Of a DNA stretch of 64,000 nt, positions 26,186 through 35,811 are shown one piece after another. Source of the DNA: Acidobacteriota bacterium (GTDB lineage: Bacteria > Acidobacteriota > Terriglobia > Terriglobales > Acidobacteriaceae); contig JAKATU010000065.1 of NCBI GenBank assembly GCA_021818585.1, positions 1-64,000 on the forward strand. Direction: 5' to 3'. The notes below the pieces were generated by a model. That model saw nothing but the letters and a program-made list of their open reading frames with translations, did not search any database and had not been told where the DNA came from. Made by a program: the position numbers and the translations under genes. The first letter of the stretch is position 1, and every line of letters starts with the position of its first letter.

Positions 26186-27166
26186 CTAGACCTCCAGGTT
26201 CACGATCTTGCGGATGACCAGGCCACCAATCAGAATGAGAACGACACCGGCATAAATCAGCTTGCGGCCAATCGGGTCCGTCCAAAGCTTACCAATGATA
26301 TGCGGAGCGATCAGGAACATTAGCCCGGCAATCACAAGAGGCAAAATTGTGAGAATCCACCCCGTCAGCCGCCCCTGAGCCGTGTGCGTGCGTATCTGCC
26401 GCAGTAAGGCAAAACGTTCGCGAATCACGCGTGCCGTGTTATCCAGAATCTCTGCAAGGTTGCCGCCCGTCTCCCGCTGGATCACCATCGCCGTCACGAC
26501 CATCTTCAAATCCGGAAGCGGCATGCGTGTGATCAGATTGTCCAGAGTAGTACCAAAATCAAGTCCGTAATTCTGCTCCTCAAAGCAGATACGAAACTCG
26601 CCCGCGAGCGGCGCGGGGCATTCTGTCGACACCAGACTCATTGTGGAATTCAAAGAATGACCGACCCGCAATGCGCTCACCATCAGGTCCAGCGCCTCGG
26701 GCAACTCTTCTTCAAACTTCTTGAATCGTTTATTCCTTTTCTGGAAGACGTAAACCCAAGGAGCAAAGGCCAGGATGGTACCGGCTAGCAGGGCTGCCAG
26801 AAACTGACCTGTCAGCAGCTGAACCAGATATAACGGAACAATAAAAAACGCACCAGTCAGCAGCAGAAGCAGGGACGCCGTCCAGCGTATATTGGCTTGA
26901 TACAGTAGCAGACGCAGCCGCGGAACCACCTCAAAACGAAGAAGAATGCGATTCAACCAGGGAATCGAACTCAGTTCCTCGGTCTTGCGAAGGTCGCCGA
27001 CGTCGATATCTTCCGCATCATCTTGCCGTCGCGACTGAAGCAGAACTGACTGCAACACCCGGATTCGCTCTTTCGATACCCGCGTCGAAGATCCACCGGT
27101 GGCGGCCATGACCAGGATCACAATGGACGCGACACCCAGAAAGACGATGACAATCAGTTCAATCAT
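26186..27166 (-). CDS. tadB: Tad pilus inner-membrane platform protein TadB
   Basis: Partner of TadC in the pilus platform. The 326-residue protein has an N-terminal helix (3-23), two helices at about 95-145, the T2SS-F core with EELPEALDLMVSALRVGHSLNSTM and VVTAMVIQRETGGNLAEIL, and two C-terminal helices. It sits between tadA (ten-base gap) and tadC (six-base gap) in the standard Tad order. Confidence 0.95.
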   Translation of the reverse strand: MIELIVIVFLGVASIVILVMAATGGSSTRVSKERIRVLQSVLLQSRRQDDAEDIDVGDLRKTEELSSIPWLNRILLRFEVVPRLRLLLYQANIRWTASLLLLLTGAFFIVPLYLVQLLTGQFLAALLAGTILAFAPWVYVFQKRNKRFKKFEEELPEALDLMVSALRVGHSLNSTMSLVSTECPAPLAGEFRICFEEQNYGLDFGTTLDNLITRMPLPDLKMVVTAMVIQRETGGNLAEILDNTARVIRERFALLRQIRTHTAQGRLTGWILTILPLVIAGLMFLIAPHIIGKLWTDPIGRKLIYAGVVLILIGGLVIRKIVNLEV

Positions 27167-27176
27167 AAGAAGATAC

Positions 27177-28457
27177 CTACTTCACTTCGACAGTTTCCTC
27201 AAAAATACTCGGAGACAGGAACAGACCCGCCACGCGCAGCTTATCGAGGAACCGAGGACGGATTCGGGTCGGCTCAAACACCCCAACCACCTTACCATTG
27301 GCTCCAATGCCTTTGCGGCGGAACACGAAAATCTCCTGCATACTGATCATGTTCTCTTCCATGCCGGTAATTTCGGAAACGCTCATCACCTTACGCGAAC
27401 CGTCACTCATACGAGACACTTGCACGACAATGCCCACTGCCGACGCCAACTGCTGACGAACACTCTTTTCCGGAAGATTCATGTTCGTCATGGCAACCAT
27501 CGACTCAAAGCGGCTGAGAGCATCACGAGGCGAATTCGCATGAATCGTGGTCATCGACCCCTCGTGGCCCGTGTTCATGGCCTGCAACATATCAAAGGCT
27601 TCCTCGCCGCGCATTTCACCGATGATGATCCGGTCCGGACGCATACGTAGACTGTTGATCAGCAACTGTCGCTGCCGGATTGCACCCTGACCTTCAATAT
27701 TCGGCGGCCTTGTCTCCAATCGCACCAGGTTTTCCACCTGCAGCCTGAGTTCCGCCGCGTCCTCAATCGTCACAATACGCTCGTGGCGAGGGATGTACTG
27801 AGAGAGCAGATTCAAAAAGGTCGTCTTGCCGGCGCCGGTACCACCGGAAATCAGCACGCTGATGCGCGCCTTCACCGCTGCGCTCAGCATCTCCAGCATG
27901 CCGGGTGACACCGTTTTGTACTGCACCAGCTTCTGCGCATCCAGAGGCGCCGTACCAAATCGGCGAATGGAAACCGACGGGCCATCCAGCGCCAGCGGCG
28001 GGATGATCGCATTCACACGTGAGCCGTCGGGCAGACGCGCGTCCACCATCGGAGATGATTCATCAATGCGCCGACCGACCCGCGACACAATTCGATCAAT
28101 AATCTGCAGCAAATGCCGGTTGTCCCGGAACGTCACGTTCACCTTGGACAAAATGCCGGCCCGCTCAATAAATACGTTGTCTTTTCCATTCACCAGGATG
28201 TCGGAGATCGTCTCATCGGCCAGCAGCGGCTCCAGTGGACCCAGACCAAAAACGTCGTCCAGAAGCTCAACACGAATCTTTTCCTGCTCACTGAAGCTGA
28301 GCGGAACCTTCTTGTTGATAATGATCTCGTTCACCATGTTCGAGACAGCCTGCCGCGCCTGCCCGGAATCAACCCGCGACAGTTTCTCTAGGTCCAGCTG
28401 AGCGATCAGTGACCGGTGAATCTCGGATTTAAGTGTCTCAAAACCTGTGTTTTCCAC
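27177..28457 (-). CDS. tadA: Tad pilus ATPase TadA/CpaF
   Basis: A secretion-ATPase-superfamily motor for Flp pilus extension. The 426-residue protein shows Walker [11 protein letters not shown] (about 204-213), an Asp box [10 protein letters not shown] (228-237), Walker [12 protein letters not shown] (276-286) and a His box [10 protein letters not shown] (300-309), after an all-alpha N-terminal domain. All catalytic residues are present. The start is GTG 28457, with AGGA ten bases upstream. It lies between tadZ and tadB, with short gaps. Confidence 0.97.
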   Translation of the reverse strand: MENTGFETLKSEIHRSLIAQLDLEKLSRVDSGQARQAVSNMVNEIIINKKVPLSFSEQEKIRVELLDDVFGLGPLEPLLADETISDILVNGKDNVFIERAGILSKVNVTFRDNRHLLQIIDRIVSRVGRRIDESSPMVDARLPDGSRVNAIIPPLALDGPSVSIRRFGTAPLDAQKLVQYKTVSPGMLEMLSAAVKARISVLISGGTGAGKTTFLNLLSQYIPRHERIVTIEDAAELRLQVENLVRLETRPPNIEGQGAIRQRQLLINSLRMRPDRIIIGEMRGEEAFDMLQAMNTGHEGSMTTIHANSPRDALSRFESMVAMTNMNLPEKSVRQQLASAVGIVVQVSRMSDGSRKVMSVSEITGMEENMISMQEIFVFRRKGIGANGKVVGVFEPTRIRPRFLDKLRVAGLFLSPSIFEETVEVK

Positions 28458-28472
28458 GGTAGATCCGTCCTG

Positions 28473-29753
28473 TTACCTTGACTGCTTCGAAAACATTCCC
28501 AGGAAGCCGCTTCGCTGACCCTGGCTGCTTACCGCCGTCAATCCGGCAGCCTCCTCCACCATCTGGTGAATGACCTTTGATATTGGAGATTTGGACATTG
28601 CAACCGAGCTTTTCATGCTGATCGAATCACGCACCGCAATGTAATCTCCGGGAATCCTCCACTTCGGCTCCATTGTCAGTGCCTTCCGTATACTCTCATC
28701 ATCAATCCCGGCCGACTTCGGATTGAATCGATTCAGCACCACATCCGGACGCCGTGTTCCCGAGGGGAAAAATTCACCGATGATCCGGTTGGCATTACGC
28801 AGCTCCGTCACGCTCACCTGCGTCACCAGGAAGTTAATCGTGGCCTCCCGGAACAAAGTCCGCGACAGGGGATCGAGCGTGCTGCTCATATCCAGAACCA
28901 CATGATCATAGGACTGGCGCGCCACCGAAATCAGCCTCATGCGGGCTTGCTCCGACGCATCCGCACCCACATAACGGTCCGGCGCAGCCAGTACATCCAG
29001 CCCGGACTCATGCTTCGACAACAGCGTGGACAGGAAGTTCGCGTCCAGCCGCTCATGATTCTGGAGCGCATTCATGGTGGAATACGACGACGAAACGCCT
29101 AAAAGAATCGACGCATCTCCCAGCGGCAGACTGAAGTCCACCAGAAGGCAACGCTGTCCATTGGCGCACGCCATCTGGGCCAGCACCACAGCAAAGTTAC
29201 ACGCCACCGTCGTTGCCCCGGAGCCGCCCTTCACGCTCGAAAAGACATACAGGCTGCCCACGTTTGTCTTCGCCGGACGATCCGTGGGGCGGCGGGCATA
29301 AGCACGCGCCACCGCAACCTCGATGGCAGCCGGCTCCACTGGAAGCTTCAAAAATTCACGGGCCCCGGCACGCATGCACTGCACCAGCAAATCAGAATCC
29401 GTCGCCGACGAGAACAACATGACCGTAGCCGGGCTCCGTCCGCAGATCGTCTCCACAAGATAAAGCGCATGAGCCGGATTCCCCTCCAGATCGATCATGA
29501 ACACATCGTGGTCATCCCGGATCAGATTCTCCAGAAAATCACCTTCCGGGTAGTTCTCGTATTCCTTCACATTCTGGGGCGGCAGCCCGTTCATTCCCTG
29601 AATGATTTCCTTCCGCCGCTCGCCATCGGGCGAAATCACGATGATCGACATGGCATGAGGCTTCAACGACTCGTGCGATTGTCCCCCCGCCCTGCCGGAC
29701 GGCGTTCTCCCAGAAATCAACATATCCAAAGCTGACAGACCTTCTTGCGACAT
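28473..29753 (-). CDS. tadZ: pilus localisation ATPase TadZ/CpaE
   Basis: Places the Tad machinery in the cell. The 426-residue protein has an N-terminal atypical receiver domain (about 35-155; Asp88 kept) and a MinD/ParA-like ATPase domain with a deviant Walker A SVKGGSGATT (174-182), in which the second lysine of MinD is replaced by Ala, as is usual for CpaE. LLVDFSLPLGDAS and VLDMSSTLDPLS follow. AGGAG eight bases before ATG is a clear SD. Confidence 0.93.
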   Translation of the reverse strand: MSQEGLSALDMLISGRTPSGRAGGQSHESLKPHAMSIIVISPDGERRKEIIQGMNGLPPQNVKEYENYPEGDFLENLIRDDHDVFMIDLEGNPAHALYLVETICGRSPATVMLFSSATDSDLLVQCMRAGAREFLKLPVEPAAIEVAVARAYARRPTDRPAKTNVGSLYVFSSVKGGSGATTVACNFAVVLAQMACANGQRCLLVDFSLPLGDASILLGVSSSYSTMNALQNHERLDANFLSTLLSKHESGLDVLAAPDRYVGADASEQARMRLISVARQSYDHVVLDMSSTLDPLSRTLFREATINFLVTQVSVTELRNANRIIGEFFPSGTRRPDVVLNRFNPKSAGIDDESIRKALTMEPKWRIPGDYIAVRDSISMKSSVAMSKSPISKVIHQMVEEAAGLTAVSSQGQRSGFLGMFSKQSR

Positions 29754-29769
29754 TCCTGATTCTCCTGCG

Positions 29770-30294
29770 CTATTTCACCGCGGCAAAAAATGAAAGAAAA
29801 ACGCCGATGGCAATTGCCGGCACATATGGCATTTTCCTGGCCGACGGGTTGTCCAGATTCAGTTCCTTGTGCGGTTTGATGCCGCTTTTCCAGGAACCAA
29901 GCAGTGCCCCCGTGTTACCAAACAACTCCCCCGCAAAACCTTTTGACACTGACCAGACAAGCGCCATCAGGCCGCCGGCCAGAAATGTCATAATCATCGC
30001 AATAAACAACTGGTTCGGACCAATCCAGGCGCCGATCGCTGCCATCAGCTTCACATCGCCCATGCCCATTCCTCCCAGCCAGTTCAAAAAACCAAAAATC
30101 AGCGCCGCGAAACCCCAGCCTAAAAAACTTTCCCACAGGCCATGGCCGCCTTCGACGACGATGGAAACAATCGGACCGGCCGCCATAAACGGCAAAACCA
30201 GCCAGTTGGGAACCCTGCGACTTCGGAGGTCGGTAAAAGTGGCGACAACAACAACTACAAGCGTAGGCCACCAGGCTACCGAGTGCATCTCCAA
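29770..30294 (-). CDS. tadV: prepilin peptidase TadV/CpaA
   Basis: A membrane aspartic peptidase that removes Flp leaders. The 174-residue protein has about five helices and the two catalytic Asp motifs: TDLRSRRVPNWL near the N-terminus and GMGDVKLMAAIGAW in the middle. The methylase domain of type IVa peptidases is absent, as in other TadV. TTG 30294 has GGGGAG nine bases upstream; ATG 30288 is the alternative. It is the first gene of the tadV-Z-A-B-C operon and has a sigma-54 promoter 42 bp upstream. Confidence 0.93.
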   Translation of the reverse strand: MEMHSVAWWPTLVVVVVATFTDLRSRRVPNWLVLPFMAAGPIVSIVVEGGHGLWESFLGWGFAALIFGFLNWLGGMGMGDVKLMAAIGAWIGPNQLFIAMIMTFLAGGLMALVWSVSKGFAGELFGNTGALLGSWKSGIKPHKELNLDNPSARKMPYVPAIAIGVFLSFFAAVK

Positions 30295-30335
30295 AATTTC
30301 AAACTCCCCAGATTCAAATTCAATAAATACTGATT

Positions 30336-30353
30336 AGCAATCGTCATTCCAAA
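30336..30353 (-). promoter_or_regulatory. sigma-54 promoter of the tadV-tadC operon
   Basis: The minus strand reads TTGGAATGACGATTGCT: TTGG and TTGCT with GG-N10-GC spacing. The predicted start is about 30 nt before the tadV start codon. An imperfect repeat GTTCAC-gac-TGTTTAC lies about 84 bases further upstream. Confidence 0.75.
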
Positions 30354-31153
30354 CTTTAAAGCACTTCTAATCTATTCCAATGTCAATATTTACGAAAAAT
30401 TCTCCTTCATGGATGTTCACGACTGTTTACACCATCGACTAGATCAGAAACCAGCTTTCCCTCTCGGGATGATATGCCCGCACCCTTTCAGTTCGGCAAA
30501 TGCATGATATCCCCAATTTATCCGGAATCACATTTTTTATCTTTCTGAAGATGACCCGGTGAAATCTGCAGAAACTCCCGCGCAGCCAAATCCATCCGCA
30601 CCCCGCACCTTCCCCAGCTATGCTCCATAGCGCATCTCAGGTTCCACTTCACCATCATTCTCCATTCAGCCATCCCTACCAGGCGACTTCGGTCACATTA
30701 CCAACGCGGGGCTCCGGCAACATCTGCAAAACTAGCATTGGTTACCGCATTCACCCAGACCAGCACGTCCCCTCCACCCATCCTCATCCGGCCAGAGTCG
30801 CTCTAGCCGCAAGCAGAACCTCGCCACCCGCGGCCAGGGCCACCATCCTCGTCTCCACACAACGACGCAGCGCCACTTCCACGACCTCCTCGTGCAGTTA
30901 CAACCTCTGCCCCGGCGTGGGAAGATAGCTATCTTCTATAACTTCTCACGCCATTCCCATTACCCTTAGCATACTAAGATCAAAGTCCCTGTAAAAGTTA
31001 AGTCAGAACATCTCCGGGTTCGCATCGTGCGCTGTCCCGTCAGGCTTCCACTCTATGCCCGCCTCCAACCCCGCGCACCGCTGCGCAAATCCACCGCCCA
31101 ATCAGGCGCCCGACCCTGTACAGGTATATGCAGATAGATCCATCCCGCGGAAA
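30354..31153. other. 800-bp gene-poor gap with possible decayed coding
   Basis: No gene with start, SD and normal length was found on either strand. On the minus strand, directly downstream of the GT39 gene, an open stretch ending at 31003 (GIEWKPDGTAHDANPEMF) and an overlapping frame just before it (DWAVDLRSGARG) look protein-like but are out of frame with each other, as in a decayed gene. The part next to tadV is AT-rich regulatory DNA. Confidence 0.4.
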
Positions 31154-32680
31154 TTACGCCCCAGCCCCCTTCGGCTCAAACTCCAGAACCTTCACCCCGT
31201 CGTACACGCCCAGAACCTTCACCCGGTACACAGCCGCCGCCTGTTGCGCCAGCCAGTCCAGCGTCCGGTACGAATACTTGTACCCCATCGCCAGAAACCG
31301 CTCATGCTTCTGCTCCGCCCGCTGCAAGAACTCCCAACCCACCTGTTTTGCCTCGGCGTTCAGCGCTCTCGGCAGCGGAACCACCGGCACGCTCAGCCTG
31401 TAGTAGGCAAGCTGTGAGAAGTACCGGCTTTCCTTGGCGTTGTTCAGCGGCATCGGCACAAAGTTCGATTCCGGATAATCGCTGCACACCAGCACCGGCG
31501 CATCATCCGGAGCCGCGCTCCGCTCCGCCGCCGCCAGCGCGCCTTTCCAGGAGTAGTCATGCTGCCGCGCGCTCGGCGAAGCCAGATAGAGTGTGGCTGT
31601 CGCCCCCACCAGCACAATTGAAAATGCCATCCTCACCGCCCGCGAACCCAGCAGATTCAGCCCCAGCGCCCAGCACAGCGAGATACCTGAAACCGCCGTC
31701 AGTTCATGCCGAAACGCAAACATATGAATCGGCGTCGCCACGCTGATCCCGTACAGCAGCCCCACCGGCGCCAGTGCTAGAAAAAAGCACAGCAGAACAT
31801 CCCTGCGGTCCACGCTGGCCCGCGGACGGATCTTCACGTCCACCGCCGCCGTCGAAAGCCCCGCGAACACCGCGCCGGCAAAGGGCAGCAGCCCCGGCAG
31901 AAAAATCCACAGCAGCAGAACCGGGCTCGGCGACTTCTCAAATACGTGCGTCCCCGGGTGATGAAACAGAGCTCGCAAATCCGGAATCAGCGGCACAAAT
32001 GCGACCCCGCACGCAGCCAGCCCCACTCCAAGCTGCTGCCAGAATATCTTCCCCTCGCGCCACTTCCAGACGATAAAGCCCGCCAGCAGTCCCGGCAGCA
32101 CCGCCGCTCCCAGAAAGTGGAAATACACAATCAGCGCGGAAAGCAGCCCGAACAGTCCCGCCAGCCACAGCGAGTCGCTCCTGCGCAGCCGCAGCAGAAC
32201 CAGAATCGCAAGATTCGTCGCCAGAATCTCAAACGCATACGGCCTCGCGTCAATCGACTCCGAAATCACAATCGGATTGAGACAGAAAAGCAGGGTCGCG
32301 ACCAGCGCCATCTCGCGATCGAAAAGATGGCGCGCGCACCGGTAAAGGACATACGCGGCCCCCAGCATCGCCAGCACCGAAGGTACCCGCATCCCGATCT
32401 CGCTCGTCCCCGTCACCCGCGTCACAAACCAAAGAATGTAGGGATATATCGGCGATTCCAGAGGGCCCAGACGCGCCCCTATCTGCCAAATGCCCCTGTG
32501 GATAATCCAGTAATCCGCCGTCTCATCCAGCCATAGCGGCGAGCCTATGGCAATCAACCAAATCGAGACGCCTGCAAGGAGCATCAACAAATAAATCCCA
32601 GACTCGGTGCGGGAGCGATGAGTCCCCCAGCGAATGGCCTCCCGGCCGCTCTCCTTTGCTGTATCCACGGGTATAGACAA
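31154..32680 (-). CDS. GT39-like (ArnT/PMT type) membrane glycosyltransferase
   Basis: Predicted to transfer a sugar from a polyprenyl phosphate to a periplasmic acceptor. The 508-residue protein has a first membrane segment at about 28-48 followed by PLWLDETADYW, the acidic first loop of GT39 enzymes. About ten further helices and a soluble C-terminus follow. TTG 32680 is the start, supported by AGGAG six bases upstream. It lies at the downstream end of a minus-strand glycan cluster with GT2, methyltransferase and flippase-like genes. Confidence 0.87.
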   Translation of the reverse strand: MSIPVDTAKESGREAIRWGTHRSRTESGIYLLMLLAGVSIWLIAIGSPLWLDETADYWIIHRGIWQIGARLGPLESPIYPYILWFVTRVTGTSEIGMRVPSVLAMLGAAYVLYRCARHLFDREMALVATLLFCLNPIVISESIDARPYAFEILATNLAILVLLRLRRSDSLWLAGLFGLLSALIVYFHFLGAAVLPGLLAGFIVWKWREGKIFWQQLGVGLAACGVAFVPLIPDLRALFHHPGTHVFEKSPSPVLLLWIFLPGLLPFAGAVFAGLSTAAVDVKIRPRASVDRRDVLLCFFLALAPVGLLYGISVATPIHMFAFRHELTAVSGISLCWALGLNLLGSRAVRMAFSIVLVGATATLYLASPSARQHDYSWKGALAAAERSAAPDDAPVLVCSDYPESNFVPMPLNNAKESRYFSQLAYYRLSVPVVPLPRALNAEAKQVGWEFLQRAEQKHERFLAMGYKYSYRTLDWLAQQAAAVYRVKVLGVYDGVKVLEFEPKGAGA

Positions 32681-32791
32681 TGCAAGCTCCTCATTTTCGG
32701 TATGCCAGTCAAACTGGTTGACGCAGGTGCTGACTGCTTCTTACTGATTTCTGAAACACTGAAAGTCAGACTTCTCAGTCTTTACAGATCA

Positions 32792-33757
32792 TCATCCAAC
32801 TGCCGCCTTCTTGGCAGTCATCGCCAACAACCTCACCCTCAGCCGCGAACCTACTCTTTCTATGATTCGCGAGTCGCGCAGATAGCGCCGCCAGCCTGCA
32901 GGGCCCAGAGCAACAAGTTGTGGCAGAACTGCGGCAAGGGATACTCTTTCGCCGCGAGCGGCTGCTGCCAGCTTGGCGTTAATAGCGTTAGACACCATGG
33001 CAGCCTGCCTCACCTTCTTCTTTTCCTTTTCTGGAGCCTGCCATCCGTCAAAATGCCGATCGAGCACCGTACCCAGTTGGTGCTCCCATTCCCCTGGCTG
33101 CAGCCTGCGCGCAATCGTCTGCGATTCGGGGTGGACGCGAAAGGCTGTCAGTGTTTCTGGCACGAACCGAACCGGCCCCAAAGCGCCAAGCCGAAGCCAC
33201 AACTCCCAGTCAGCGGTCAGCCACAGCGACTCGTCGAGGCCGCCGGATGAAAGCGCCGCTTCACGGCGAAAGACAGGCGCTGGAATGGCAATGAAATCCT
33301 GAACTAGAAGCTGTCCAAGAAAGCGGCTGGCGGAGATATCGCCTTCCTTCAGCGGACATTTCCAAGGTCCCAGCCGCTCTCCCCCTGGACCGATAAATAC
33401 CGAGTGGTGCAGCACCATCGCTCCTTCTGCCCGCGCCAACTCGGGTAACATTCTGCTCACCCTGCCCGGCAGCCATAAATCGTCCTGATGCAGGAAGCAC
33501 GCCCACTCCCCCCGCGCCTCGCGCAGTCCGATATTCGTGGCGGCAACCCAGTTTCCAAGCCGGCCTGGCCTCAACACCCGCAGCGGAAGCGATCTGCTGA
33601 ATGCATCGAGAATCGCCATCGTGCCGTCCGTCGAGCCATCATCCACCACTAACACCTCAAGCTCTTCGCAGTACTGCGAACGCACGCTCTCCAGCGCAGC
33701 CCCGAGATATTCCTCCCCGTTATAAGTCGGAATGATGACTGAAATCAATGGGTTCAT
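32792..33757 (-). CDS. GT2 family glycosyltransferase
   Basis: The 321-residue cytoplasmic enzyme has GT-A fold signatures: ISVIIPTYNGEEYL, LVVDDGSTDGT, FLHQDDLW (DXD-like), and LTADWELWLRLGALG as the acceptor-side ED motif. No membrane helix was seen. ATG 33757 overlaps the upstream methyltransferase stop as ATGA, so it is translationally coupled and the longer frame to 33805 is rejected. Acceptor and donor are unknown. Confidence 0.9.
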   Translation of the reverse strand: MNPLISVIIPTYNGEEYLGAALESVRSQYCEELEVLVVDDGSTDGTMAILDAFSRSLPLRVLRPGRLGNWVAATNIGLREARGEWACFLHQDDLWLPGRVSRMLPELARAEGAMVLHHSVFIGPGGERLGPWKCPLKEGDISASRFLGQLLVQDFIAIPAPVFRREAALSSGGLDESLWLTADWELWLRLGALGPVRFVPETLTAFRVHPESQTIARRLQPGEWEHQLGTVLDRHFDGWQAPEKEKKKVRQAAMVSNAINAKLAAAARGERVSLAAVLPQLVALGPAGWRRYLRDSRIIERVGSRLRVRLLAMTAKKAAVG

Positions 33758-34698
33758 GCTGGTTTCACGGCCACGGCCAGCCCTTCCGTACCGTGAGATC
33801 GCCAAGCCTGAATGATCAGGTCAGGCAAAATGATCAAGGCTTGAATTCCTGCGCCTAAGATGCGGATGCATTTCTCTTTCGGGGTTTTCGCATGCGCAAT
33901 ATAGCTTGAACTGCTCGCGTAGTAGCACCATAAGGCGTCGAGCATAGGTGTCTTGAAGATGACCAACTCCATGCCTGCAAGCTTGCAGAGCTTCGCGAGC
34001 GATTCCCTACCAAAGAAATTTAAGTGCCGAGGGAGCTCAAGAAGCGTCCAGTGTTCCCCAAACCACTTGCCGCGCCGGATTCCATAAAGTGTCGGCAATT
34101 GAAGCAAAAGCTGTCCGCCTGGACGCAAATATGAACAGATCAGCTGCAACGTCGCCAAGGGATCAGGCACATGCTCAATAACACTCCAGAGCACAACAGT
34201 GTCAAAGCTACTCTTCTCCCACATTCCTGAGCGAAGCTCCCCTGCCTGCACATCCAGCCCCAAGTCAGAGCGCATAACCTCGACCAATTCCTCGCTGTAT
34301 TCAACAGCTTTTACCTCCCAGCCCGCATGACGGGCGGCGTCAAGGAAATCCCCCGCTCCTGCTCCAACCTCAAGCAGTCGGGTCCCTTGGCCATACTCTC
34401 TCAGTCGCCTCACCCTTCTCCACGTGGTAACGCACAGCAATATTTTCCAAAGCGGCCATCCGGGTTCCTTCCATGTGACACGATACGGAGCATATCCCGT
34501 TGAGTAAGCTGCTCGAAGCTCTGCATCTGTAGGCAGAGGTGTCTGCATGACATGGCCGCAGGTCAGGCATTCCGAAAGCCGGAAACGCGCGTCATACCCT
34601 GGCCTGCACAGATCGCGCGCTTCTCGTAGCAATGCCCAGTGATCCCCTCCGCACGCCGTGCATGCAGTTCTATCAACCTGACCGCCATCGTCGGGCAT
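33754..34698 (-). CDS. SAM-dependent methyltransferase with N-terminal zinc-finger-like motif
   Basis: The 314-residue protein begins with a Cys pair CTACGG and a second pair CLTCGH, a small zinc-binding-type module. The class I methyltransferase domain follows, with LLEVGAGAGDFL, VEYSEELVEV, FDTVVLWSVIEHVPDP and LRPGGQLLLQLP. This architecture is common for sugar methyltransferases in polysaccharide clusters. It overlaps the flippase-like gene by one base (TAATG) and the GT2 by four, a tightly coupled trio. Confidence 0.9.
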   Translation of the reverse strand: MPDDGGQVDRTACTACGGDHWALLREARDLCRPGYDARFRLSECLTCGHVMQTPLPTDAELRAAYSTGYAPYRVTWKEPGWPLWKILLCVTTWRRVRRLREYGQGTRLLEVGAGAGDFLDAARHAGWEVKAVEYSEELVEVMRSDLGLDVQAGELRSGMWEKSSFDTVVLWSVIEHVPDPLATLQLICSYLRPGGQLLLQLPTLYGIRRGKWFGEHWTLLELPRHLNFFGRESLAKLCKLAGMELVIFKTPMLDALWCYYASSSSYIAHAKTPKEKCIRILGAGIQALIILPDLIIQAWRSHGTEGLAVAVKPA

Positions 34699-35699
34699 TA
34701 AAAAGACCTCCTCTCGCCGCGCACACCTTTTTGTCTCATGCCTTGCTGAACCACAGCCAATATCACTCCGATGCTAGCCGTAAGCAGGCAAGATACAAAT
34801 ACCAATATCCGAGACTCCAGCGCCCACTGTGCGGCAATCTGCAAAGGCGTTCCGAATAAGTGTAGTGCGAAAGTGTAACCGAGCTCTGTAACCCCAATCC
34901 CTCCCGGCGTAATAGCTAAGGCATAGGCCAGGGTCACCAGCGGAGTGGCCGCAGCCAGCTCCCACGCTGGAATGTGCGCCCCCACCGCCGTCGCAACCTC
35001 CCTCAGCATCCATATCTGGACGGCAAATCGCATTGCGGAGAGCAGCGTCAGTTGACGCCCCAATCCCGCATGCAAAAAGCCTGACTTCTCCAATTCACCT
35101 ACCCATCGCACAATTCTCGTATGCGCCCATCGGCTTCTTGCAGTTGACCGGACTACCCAATGAGCAGCCTGAATCATCGGTCCAACTCCGAAGATAGCGA
35201 CTGCCGTCATCACGGTTGCGGAAATCAGGTAGACGACAGCGCCACCTCCGGCAAGCCAGGTAATTCCGGAGGCCACCGCAAGAAAACCCATGATCCACAC
35301 GTCGAAGCTTTGCTCGAACAGGCTGCCTGCCGTACCTCGCTTCAACGCGCTGCCGTAAAAGTAGGTACCCAGCGTGCGAGCCGCCGACATCGAAATCTGA
35401 ACGGGCAGGATCTGCCCGCAGACCACGCCCACGCTCGTGAAGGCAAAAGACGCAAACGCAGAAGGAGCCGAATCCGAGCCGCTGCGCAAAAAACTGTCGA
35501 TCTTTCTCCACTTCACGCTGGAAAGATAGATGTGCAGCGCGGTTAAAGCCACCAATACCGCAAACACAGTCGCGCTTACATCGCGCAGTTGCGCCAGCAT
35601 CACACCCAGACGAATTTTCCCGACCTTGATCAGAACAAAGATCAAAAGGCCGCTAAGCGCTGAGGAAACCGCCAGAAAAAATCCGCGCCGACGCTTCAC
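34698..35699 (-). CDS. UPF0104 / lysylphosphatidylglycerol-synthase-TM-like flippase-domain protein
   Basis: A 333-residue integral membrane protein with about eight helices. Family features are SVKWRKIDSFLR, GQILPVQISMSAART, LFEQSFDVWIMG and the late TPGGIGVTELGY motif, shared with MprF-type flippase domains. It has no catalytic transferase domain. In glycan clusters such proteins are thought to move lipid-linked intermediates, but the role here is inference. It is the first gene of the coupled unit. Confidence 0.87.
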   Translation of the reverse strand: MKRRRGFFLAVSSALSGLLIFVLIKVGKIRLGVMLAQLRDVSATVFAVLVALTALHIYLSSVKWRKIDSFLRSGSDSAPSAFASFAFTSVGVVCGQILPVQISMSAARTLGTYFYGSALKRGTAGSLFEQSFDVWIMGFLAVASGITWLAGGGAVVYLISATVMTAVAIFGVGPMIQAAHWVVRSTARSRWAHTRIVRWVGELEKSGFLHAGLGRQLTLLSAMRFAVQIWMLREVATAVGAHIPAWELAAATPLVTLAYALAITPGGIGVTELGYTFALHLFGTPLQIAAQWALESRILVFVSCLLTASIGVILAVVQQGMRQKGVRGERRSF

Positions 35700-35811
35700 T
35701 AGCGCCGCCTTAGACCGAGAATGCTACGAGAGAAACAGATTGGGATCACCTCAACTCCTGAGGTGACGGAGAAATGAATCGCTAGGACGGTCCCCGGCCT
35801 AAAACTGTCAT

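Noticed and set aside
30358..30386. TTGACA as a sigma-70 promoter for tadV
   Set aside because: The -10 position reads TGCTTT; the sigma-54 site at 30336-30353 matches its consensus much better.
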